DNA of 64,000 bases from Manduca sexta. Its lineage: Eukaryota > Arthropoda > Insecta > Lepidoptera > Sphingidae. The translations under genes were made by a program, and so were the position numbers. Below are positions 56,061 to 64,000 of the stretch, one piece after another. The stretch lies in assembly GCF_014839805.1 (NCBI RefSeq), contig NC_051129.1:10730920-10794919 (forward strand), read 5' to 3'. The notes beneath the pieces are model-generated. The model worked only from the letters and a program-made list of their open reading frames with translations. It was not told the origin of the DNA and searched no databases. How positions within the stretch are numbered: the first letter of the stretch is position 1; the number at the start of each line of letters is the position of its first letter.

Positions 56061-57476
56061 GTTCTTACAATTACTAGTGAACAAATGCCCTAACACTATC
56101 TGATCCATTTTGTTTTCGTAGTATGAATCTTAATTGTGCTAAAATCCTATTACATGAGAATAGACAAAAATTGCGGAATGTGGGTTTGATAATATCTCTG
56201 CCTACCCTGAAGGATATGGGCGTGATGCTTCGTAATGAAATGAAATGAATTATTTGAATCCGTAAAATGTTATACATTATTTAGATTCCGTCAATATTAA
56301 CTCTACCTCCAGCTCGGAAAGCAGTTCTCACGAGAGAAGAATGGCCAAGAAACGCTGGTGTTGCTATTTTCAAAATCAATTTAAGTTAAAGATTACAATA
56401 CATGATAAGGGGAGAGAAAAAAATACAATTGGTTTTTTATAGTTGTTTGGAGCAGTTCATTTATATGCTCATAAAATAAGGAATAAAGAAAAAAAAAATA
56501 TGTACGAGTATATGCTGTCCACTCCCGCATTCAGGCACAAATCGTTTCTGTATGTTTTGTAATTGAGTCTGTGTAAAGATATTAATAGCAGCGAATGTCC
56601 GCGTAGTAGCGCTAATGAGAGATCGCATTTGGGACGCGGTGCCTCTTGCAGCGTTGTGATTCCAGTTGTGTCATTGCCCTTCTTCGAGTTTATATAAAAA
56701 AAACTTTAATAATATAATTATACCGTCTTCAAAAACTTTTTGTGTTTTGTCCCCTTTCGAGTTTCTTTAATACAAAAAACTGTTTAATAAAATTATATCG
56801 CCTTCAAAAACCATTTAAAACCAAAAGAATTTACGTTACGTATATACTGGTTATAATTTTAGAGTCGGTGAATAATTCGTAAGAAGTAGATTATACTAAA
56901 TCTAACGCAAACACAATTAAAAACGACACTAGGAAGCAACATTCGCATTTTCGTTTGGACGATATAATTATTCTAGTTATTTTAGTTTTAAGACCAAACT
57001 ACTGAAGTGATTTTGAAAAAAAATATGGAATCAGTCTGGAAGTATATTATTTCAAATAAAAAATGAATTTTCTATATCGGTTCATAAATGACCGCGTTTT
57101 GATGTCCCAAACATAAAAAAATACACGCCAAATTGATAATCTCGTTTATTGAAGTCGGTTAATAAGTTTGGCAATTCTTTAGTATAATCAACTACATAAG
57201 TAGGTTAACAAAATTAAAACTTCAAATCGCTTATATATTTCATTTCTTTGCGCAATTCACAATTATTCAATAAAATTGATTTACTTTACACATAAATTAA
57301 AATAAACTTTTCTACTAAACCTTGTCTATAGACGAAATGCCGTTTTGAATTTGTTTAGCTTCTTTTGTAGCTAACTGTAAATACTTGTACACCAATACAA
57401 TTACAGTTTTACAATTAATTGAGTGCCTTGGATATAATTTCATATTTGTTTTCTTGTCAATCGGCTGTGGCTTTTG
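56061..57476. other. Intergenic stretch, no supported gene
   Basis: AT-rich. A segment at about 56285-56370 (CTCCAGCTCGGAAAGCAG and AGAAGAATGGCCAAGAAACG) resembles recalled lepidopteran repeat text, but no second copy is present in this window. Confidence 0.35.
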
Positions 57477-57979
57477 TCAAATATATACTATTATAAAAAG
57501 CTGAAGAGTTTGTTTGAACGCGTTAATCTAAGGAACTACCGATTCGAATTGAATAATTCTTTTAGTATTGGATAGCCTATTTATCGAGGAAGGTTATATA
57601 ACATCATGCAATAACATGATCATAATCAATAAGAGCCGACCATCAATGAAATATATTGCAAAAATGGGGAAAATTTATTCCTTTTTAGAGCTTCCGTTGC
57701 GAGCGCTGCGTAAACGGTTAAAGTTACACAACAAACATTTACGACGAAATCGTTGCTCTTAAAAAGTTCTAAAAAATATATTATAAAACCAAGTCCTTCG
57801 CCCCATCTGTCTGAACGCCATAAACTCAAAAACTACCCAACGGATATCGATGAAATTTGGTATGCAGATAGTTTTTGATATCCTGGGATATAGGCTACTT
57901 TCTATCCCGGGAATATGAATAGCGGGACTTTTATCCCAAAAAACTCTTTTACGTGGGCGAAGCCGCGTGCCATAGCTAT
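57477..57979 (+). mobile_element. Helitron-like element, uninterrupted copy
   Basis: About 500 bp, reference for the first Helitron-like subfamily: ATATACTATTATAAAAAGCT, TTTGAACGCGTTAATCTAAG, GGATAGCCTATTTATCGAGG, CGTTGCGAGCGCTGCGTAAA, GAAATTTGGTATGCAGATAG, TAGCGGGACTTTTATCCCAA and GGGCGAAGCCGCGTGCCATA then GCTAT. The final CTAG appears as CTAT. No Rep/helicase frame. Confidence 0.6.
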
Positions 57980-58144
57980 ATTTTATAATAAGGCTTTAAA
58001 CATGTAAACTGGCCTTGTTTTCAAGTCCCCTGTAGGCCGTTAAGGTCAGGTATTGTAAATATTTTATATTATCTAAGAAAAACTAACAAAATTAATTAGA
58101 AAGTCGAAGGTAATCTAGATTATTAAGTAATTATTTATTAAGTA

Positions 58145-58468
58145 GCGGCGATAGCCTAGTTGGGTGTGGAACTGAACGGACTGCCAAGACGAATGTCCGC
58201 AGGTTCAAATACCAAGGGCACACACATCTGACTTTTCTAAAATCATGTGTGTATTCTTTGTGAATTTATCGTTCGCTTTAACGATGAAGGAAAACATCGT
58301 GAGGAAACCTGTACATCCGAGAAGTTCTCTTTAGGAATTTCGAAGGTGTGTGAAGTCTACCAATCCGCACTACGCCAGCGTGGTGGACTAAGGCCTAATC
58401 CCTCTCAGTAGTAGAGGAGGCCCGTGCTCAGCAGTGGGCAAGTATATAATACAGGGCTGATATTATTA
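58145..58468 (+). mobile_element. SINE family A, full length, plus orientation
   Basis: The clearest copy for reading the family forwards. The tRNA-like head is AGCGGCGATAGCCTAGTTGG (A-box GCCTAGTTGG) and GCAGGTTCAAATACC (B-box). The body has GATGAAGGAAAACATCGTGA then GGAAACCTGTACATCCGAGA, CCAATCCGCACTACGCCAGC, CTCAGTAGTAGAGGAGGCCC and GGGCTGATATTATTAATTAT as tail. 324 bp. Confidence 0.9.
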
Positions 58469-60822
58469 ATTATTGAAAATTATTTTTCTTAAGTAATTAG
58501 TCTGAACGTTGGCAAAAAATACATTATTTGTTGGTATTAGTAGCTCTATTTTATAAGAGAAAAGGAATATTTTATATTAGAAATTAAGTAATGTTCGCAA
58601 CTGCCCGAGATTTGCCTACGGGTATAGTGAGTCACTATAATAAAACAGAGCAAATAAAAAATCTAATTCCCTTTGAATAAACCTTTATTTATCTAACCTA
58701 AAAAGTTTGTACTTTATTCTTTACCTTCAAACGACTTAAGCAAATGTCAGTTTCATATCGAGTTGGCGGCCTATGCGAGATGCCTCAGCGTCAATAATCG
58801 TATCCATTCCCTTTTTTTCATTTGATCGTGAAAATGGATCAATCAGAATTGAATTATTTTATCAAGCTTACAAATTACTTATTTCGATTTGTTAAGGGCC
58901 GGCGCACTATTTACAGGAACGCAGCGCAGAGATTTTTTGCTGTCAAACTATTATCGACATTCTCTTCATTGAATTAATATTCAAAATCAATTAACATAAC
59001 AATAAATTTCTTGCTCTTTAGGATAAGAAATAGATTATTTATTAATGTTAATTGATTTTGAATATTATTTCAATGCATTGTGTCACTATATAAAACTAAA
59101 TTTAAAAGTCCAGTATATTTAGAGCCTCATTTGCCATCACCCAATTTAGTCTAGTTCAATTAAATTAGCAAGTCCATCCACTTTCCTAAGCAAACCGACT
59201 TTATGCCAAGTAAACCCAATTTGTTAAAGTAATAAAGCAAAATACTTTGAGTCCACACGAGATAAAGTTTGCACAAAAGATTCGAGTTCTGCTAATCCGC
59301 GCAGCAAACCGGGGTTCGTGCTGGGAGATGATTAGAAATTTTATTAAAACACTTAATTTTATTGTTATCATAAGTATGATCTAGAATTAAGTACCGTGTT
59401 TAATACAGCAATGTAAAAACGCCAGCTGTATTCACATCAAGTAGATGTCAGTTATTGTAAAAGTCGATTAAAGGTATCTTTATTATGTATTTTATGCTAA
59501 AGTGATCACCAGTTTTGTGAAATGCAAAAAAATAATAATAATAACACAATGATTTCTTATGTTTCCGCGAATGACTTTGGAGCGTGTAGGGTTATGAAGG
59601 GCACTGATGTGTTGGTCGTCAGAATAGTCAAAATTACAATATCTGCCTACATTTTACAATATACAATTAAAAAATTTTTTTAGCCGTCGACGGTCCGATC
59701 TATGCACAATTAGCTCACAGTGTCTTCTTCGAAACGTCGGAAGAAAATCGCGATAAAATCCGAAAAAAGGTATTATTTCAAAGAGTAACACCTTCGGAAA
59801 TTTGTTTTTCTTTGGATGCTGATGTAGCTAAAACAAATGTTATATATTTCTATAGATGACACGGTCTGCAAGAGGCCTAACGGTGATTGTTAATGAAGTC
59901 TTACAATATTAGTTGTGAATTATAAGTGATCTAGAATTTTATTGATTTTTTAATCTATGGTAATGTATGCGGGCGGTATGGTAATGTGAACAGGGAATTG
60001 GAATTTCAATGATGGCTTTATGTATTAAAATTTGGTGAGGAATCAATCAAATGGTGTTTCCTAATTCGAGCCAAAATACCATATAAGTTTTACTATTAAT
60101 ATATATTAGTCTATCTCTGTGCTAAATTCAACCCAAATCCAGTCAACCATGCAAGTATTTGCTTCAAAAACCAAACATTCACACCAAAAACTGCAAAAAA
60201 AACCTCACCATATAAGGGTTTAGAATTTTTCATAAATCCTATAAAAAATCACCGTTCCCACAATATAACAACGATAAACAAAGGCAATCAAATGATTACA
60301 GAGTTAAAACGTCAAGCCGTAAACGAGCTGGCTATTGAATGCAATCCAATTACGACGCAGCAGCGACCCCGTTAATTTATAACCGAGCAAACTTTTCCAT
60401 GTAAATCGTTTTGGCTCGTTTGATCAAAGCTGATTTTTCAGTTTGGGTATGGTGTTTATTTATTATACGTGAATCGGTGTTTGCCTTTTTTCATATCACA
60501 CCTTTATTCTGTAGGGTTAGGCACTAGGCAGAGTTGAAACGTGGAATTCGACTTGATGAATTGATTTTGATGTTATATCAGACAGAAGTTAAAATCTATG
60601 TTGAATCAGAAGTTTTTTTCATAGTGCAAAAGACTAGAGTTTTCTTGGTTAATGAGACAATCTGTTATATATATTATTGGTGACCGGTTGTTTGCCTGAC
60701 CTCAGACGTATTGGCAAACAATATCTAACAATATCGGTTATAATATGTGAACTATATTGCGTTGCATACATACACATAGGATCACGCCTATTACGTTTTC
60801 AGAGTAGACAGAGGTCCACACC
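58469..60822. other. Intergenic stretch with one long hairpin
   Basis: Apart from the hairpin at 58967-59075 no family repeat or gene is recognised. A patch at 60290-60430 is less AT-biased (CGTCAAGCCGTAAACGAGCT, GACGCAGCAGCGACCCCG) and could be conserved non-coding DNA. Confidence 0.35.
58967..59075. repeat. Long AT-rich hairpin, about 39-bp arms
   Basis: CATTGAATTAATATTCAAAA then TCAATTAACATAACAATAAA at left (58967-59007) is mirrored by TTTATTAATGTTAATTGATT then TTGAATATTATTTCAATG at right (59037-59075), with about two small mismatches or bulges and a 29-base loop. It could be a small palindromic element or a hairpin RNA. Confidence 0.7.
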
Positions 60823-61005
60823 CACATTTCATCAAGTAGTCTTCTTCTTTGTCGTTTTCATCATGAAGGTCGTGCCCGCTTTGGTAAGCCTTGGTGGTGG
60901 CGCTGACGAGCTACTTCCACTCCACCCTGTCTTGTGCCTATCGCAGAGCATCCGTGATGTGGATTCCCATGAGCTCTCTGATGGTGCCGGACCAGCTCCT
61001 TTGTT
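60823..61005 (-). pseudogene. Endonuclease-reverse transcriptase C-terminal fragment
   Basis: On minus, one frame reads RSWSGTIRELMGIHITDALR, stop, AQDRVEWK, stop, LVSATTKAYQSGHDLHDEND then KEEDYLMKC. The W...IRELMG...TDALR.AQDR..WK.LV pattern is what I recall at the end of lepidopteran endonuclease-reverse transcriptase (RTE-type) frames. Two in-frame stops and no upstream RT domain show a dead fragment. The plus frame 60677-61051 (124 codons) and the other minus frame 60832-61044 are shadows of it. Confidence 0.5.
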
Positions 61006-61626
61006 TTGTCTGCTTTTATTTTGTCCTCCAAAACTTGTTACCAATTGGTAATAAGTCCTTATAAGTCAGTATCTGATTTGAAATGTCCGTGTGACAATAT
61101 GTCACAGCATAGGTATTAATAAAAAATAACATATTTACAAAAAATATGCTTATATTGTCATGAAAATCGTGAATATCGATGTTATGGAAAATATGAAGAA
61201 GTTTACATTGATGTTTTGCTATTTTCCGTTGTCTGCTCTATATTTATTGCCATATTAAAATATTCTTTGAATTTAAATTATCCGTGAATTGTGATTTTTA
61301 TATATACTGCATGTATTTGCTTTTCATAAGTCATTCTTTTAGATTTCCCGAAAGAAGCTCTAAGAAGCCACCCAAATATTTCGGAGTTAAAAAGAAAATA
61401 TTTTGTCCTTAAATTTACATTTCAATTAGTAAAACAAACAAACGAGTAGAAAGTACGTCGGCATGTTTTATTTAATTAAGTGAACGCAAACAGCGGGCTG
61501 TTCTAAGAAATTACTACGGTGTTTTTACATACATAGTTTTAAGTCTTTTTTTGTTTCCAAGGGTAAGTCGAGGTCTTAGCCACTTTTAATCAGTTGCGTT
61601 CAGTTCCATGTGCAAGTAATACATGT

Positions 61627-61660
61627 AATAATAATAATGTCAGCCCTTCTTGAGCTTCGC
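61627..61660 (-). mobile_element. SINE family A, minimal tail fragment
   Basis: AATAATAATAATGTCAGCCC followed by unrelated sequence. Only the ATT-repeat tail and about 10 further bases match. Confidence 0.4.
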
Positions 61661-61756
61661 CATGGAAGGGTCATTCATTTTTTTATATTTATGTTTTATT
61701 TAAGAATTTATATGTAAAAATGTAAAAAAACATCCCTTTATAATAAAGAGAATGAA

Positions 61757-62000
61757 TAAATATCACCCCTGAATTATATACTGTCCCGCTGGCCTTCTCT
61801 ACTATTAAGAGGGAATAGGCCTTAGTTTCCCACGCTAGCCTAATAAAGACTTCACACACCCTCAAAATTCCTATAGAGAACTTCTCAGCTATGCAGATTT
61901 CCTCACGATATTTTTCTTCATCGTTAAAGCAAGCGATAATTCACAAAGAATACACACATAATTTTAGAAAAATCTGAGATGTGTGCACGTAAAATATACT
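61757..62000 (-). mobile_element. SINE family A, headless copy
   Basis: AATAAATATCACCCCTGAAT then TATATACTGTCCCGCTGGCC, CTATAGAGAACTTCTCAGCT, GATTTCCTCACGATATTTTT and ACAAAGAATACACACATAAT. The tRNA-like head is missing after GAGATGTGTGC, where a Helitron-like end follows shortly. Confidence 0.75.
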
Positions 62001-62007
62001 AGAATCA

Positions 62008-62045
62008 AATTGTCTACACAAAAGCCGAGCCGCGAGCGAAGCTAG
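62008..62045 (+). mobile_element. Helitron-like 3' end
   Basis: AAAAGCCGAGCCGCGAGCGA then AG CTAG before T (CTAG at 62042-62045). Only the terminal hairpin and CTAG are recognisable. Confidence 0.4.
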
Positions 62046-62808
62046 TCCCTGATTACCTTTGCATACCAATCAAAGTTTCCGATATACAGCCCTGTTTGTT
62101 GCGCGTCCAAATGTAATATCGACAGGCCCCAACAGTCGAAATATCCATGCAAACTGGAAATTCGTTAGGTGTACAATCAGTCACAGAGAGTTGTAAAAAT
62201 CTCAAAAATAGACGGCTAGTGACTGACACAACCGCATCACGCCTTTATCTTGACGTATTGTTCCAATTCAGAAAATTGTTTTACTAAAAGGAAGTTACAT
62301 TATTCCTATATCCTATTCAATTTTATCCGGAGAATAGTATTTATCCCGGAATGTTAAAGCGAGCATCAAATTTTAGTGAATTGAAATTAATTCATTTAGT
62401 AATAGTTGTACATAAAAGGAATTTGCGATATTCACTGTTACTCGAAGCTTCCGTGAAACTGGACGATGAACCATCAATTAGTTCAATAATTCACGTGAAT
62501 TAATTTAACGTTTGCGGTATTACAGCTTTGTTTTAACATTTAATTCTAAACAGTTTGCGGTTAACCATTCTGTCTGTGAGTGAATTCGATTTACCTATAC
62601 AAAAGGAAATTTGATAAATATAAATACCGGTTACGTCGCAACTGAATTGGAAAGCTTTTCCCGAGCGATTAAAGATTATATTAGAAGACTCTTACTCAGT
62701 GCTGATAGATATTTTCCAAAAGAGAACCCGACACAGTATATAGGTACTAATATGCATATATGCGGTCTGCAAATCGCTCTGATGATAATTGGATTTTACA
62801 CTACATAG

Positions 62809-63016
62809 TCACTACATAGTATAAAACAAAGTCGCTTTCTCTGTCCCTTTGTATGCTTAAATCTTTAAAACTACGCAACGGATTTTGATGCGTTTTTTTT
62901 TAATAGATAGAGTGATTCAAGAGGAAGGTTTATATGTATAATAACATCTATTAAATAGTGGAGAAATACTGTTATTTTGTTATGTTATACCCGTGCGAAG
63001 CCAGAGCGGGCCGCTA
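62809..63016 (+). mobile_element. Helitron-like element, second subfamily
   Basis: Starts TCACTACATAGTATAAAACA, contains CTTAAATCTTTAAAACTACG then CAACGGATTTTGATGCG and ends ACCCGTGCGAAGCCAGAGCG then GGCCGCTAT. The last bases are CTAT where intact copies have CTAG. Confidence 0.5.
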
Positions 63017-63101
63017 TGTTTTTATATACAACGTTTACAGTTTTTCTGTAGTGTATGTAGTATCAGCATTGCACCCGTGCGAATCCAGGGCGGGTCGCTA
63101 G
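63017..63101 (+). mobile_element. Second Helitron-like 3' end in tandem
   Basis: CACCCGTGCGAATCCAGGGC then GGGTCG CTAG before T (CTAG at 63098-63101). It repeats the terminal segment of the preceding element 85 bases further on, either from a second insertion or a read-through past the first end. Confidence 0.45.
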
Positions 63102-63527
63102 TTCTACATAAAGGGAAGCCAGGAGGAATCGGTTATATGGAACCTTCGCTACTGCTGTGCGTCATATATACTAAGCCCGTAAAACGCCTTTGTTCAATCA
63201 TTTACTCTCATAGAAAACAAAGTATGAGACGTATCCGAGCAGACATTATCCGAGCGACCGACTAATCGCTAGTCATTTCTATAATCTTTTGTTATTTTTT
63301 GCGTTAACGATTAAGATAGGCGTTCTCGACAAGGACTTGATGAAAATAAGCTTAAAAAGATACATGCGAATTGAGAACCTCCTCCTTTTTTTCGTCGGTT
63401 AATGAAAAAAGCGATATAACATTATGAATTAAGACACGGCCCAGAATATTTAATAATAAATGGTGTTAAATAAATTGTAATGGTATATTAAAATTATAAA
63501 TTATATATATTTGCTAATGATAGGATT

Positions 63528-63764
63528 TTACATCCACCCGGATAGCGATCACCGTATTGGTATTAAAAGGTATTAAATCCCGCCCTTGTGTCCCACGTTG
63601 TGGTGTCGTGTCCGGATTCAGTCTGTGTATATCCCGTTGCAATAGGCCGGCATAATTGTGTCGACTGGTGAGAAGTAATTACCTCTCGTCAGTCGACACT
63701 TTATTAGACCCTATTCCATTTACCATCAGGTGGAGTTGGGTCACTTTGACATGCACAATACTGC
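63528..63764 (+). mobile_element. Interspersed repeat family C, full length
   Basis: ACATCCACCCGGATAGCGAT, CACCGTATTGGTATTAAAAG, CAGTCTGTGTATATCCCGTT, GCAATAGGCCGGCATAATTG, CTCTCGTCAGTCGACAC and CCATTTACCATCAGGTGGAG. It runs directly into family D without a visible tail. Confidence 0.7.
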
Positions 63765-64000
63765 ATACTGGTGGTAGTTCTCTCATATGTGAGACTACGC
63801 CTGGGTAGGTACTACCGCAATGTCTATTTCTGCCGCCAAGCAGCGGTGTGTAGTCACTGTTGTGGTTCGGTTTGAAGGACATTGTAGCCAGTGTAACTAC
63901 TGGACATAATAAGACTTAAGACCTCGTGTCTTAGGACGGCGAGCGCAGTGGAATACCAAACAATACTTTGTAATATAAATACCTTGTATTGGGGGTGCAG
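63765..64000 (+). mobile_element. Interspersed repeat family D, cut by window end
   Basis: CTGGTGGTAGTTCTCTCATA, CGCCTGGGTAGGTACTACCG, AATGTCTATTTCTGCCGCCA, AGCAGCGGTGTGTAGTCACT, GTAACTACTGGACATAATAA and GGCGAGCGCAGTGGAATACC then AAACAATACTTTGTAAT. It probably continues beyond 64000. Confidence 0.65.

Noticed and set aside
60677..61051. 124-codon plus frame
   Set aside because: It is antisense to the LINE C-terminal fragment read on the minus strand, which has recognisable motifs.
62136..62157. CGAAATATCCATGCAAAC shared with the TTAA-flanked MITE copy 1
   Set aside because: Only 18 bases match and no terminal repeats or hairpin are present, so it was not called as a third copy.
1..64000. 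CRISPR arrays, operons, rRNA, bacterial or viral genes
   Set aside because: No regularly spaced short repeats, no clustered gene frames and no rRNA signatures were seen. The DNA has animal nuclear character throughout.

Overview
The window reads as nuclear DNA of an insect, very probably a moth or butterfly. It is AT-rich, gene-poor and crowded with interspersed repeats. Two tRNA-headed SINE families, Helitron-like elements ending in a small hairpin plus CTAG, and several MITE families have the style of lepidopteran genomes. No bacterial or viral gene organisation is visible.

Only two functional genes can be called firmly. The first, at 7768-9084 (+), is an uninterrupted 438-residue seven-transmembrane receptor of the short neuropeptide F receptor type (neuropeptide Y-like class A GPCR). 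A splice acceptor lies 103 bases upstream of its start codon and a plausible donor lies just after its stop. The mRNA therefore probably has introns in both UTRs, and its first exon was not found. The second, at 39274-39345 (-), is a 72-nt cytoplasmic initiator tRNA-Met gene with all the eukaryotic initiator hallmarks. One further open frame, 27535-27834 (-), has coding-like composition but is unidentified.

Layout. 1-5.5 kb: SINE, Helitron-like element, a Harbinger-like transposon remnant, an unclassified repeat and a 234-bp tandem duplication. 5.5-9.2 kb: receptor gene. 9.2-16 kb: long AT-rich 3' flank with almost no repeats. 16-26.5 kb: scattered MITEs and SINEs, ending in an internally deleted non-LTR retrotransposon nested inside a SINE. 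26.5-39 kb: SINEs, MITEs and several nested insertions. 39-40 kb: initiator tRNA gene and a Helitron-like element. 41-50 kb: hAT-like and other MITEs and a striking pair of identical 183-bp inverted arms. 50-64 kb: a second TTAA-flanked MITE, two LINE 3' fragments, SINEs and Helitron-like ends.

The protein gene and the tRNA gene have no evident functional link, and no operon-like or multi-gene system was seen. The most interesting material is structural. It includes the 183-bp inverted arms that match at every base (48883-49910), a MITE pair whose hairpin loop is inverted between copies (15968 and 53054), and several insertions datable by target-site duplications. Family names rest on recalled motifs and local comparison within the window, since no database search was possible.
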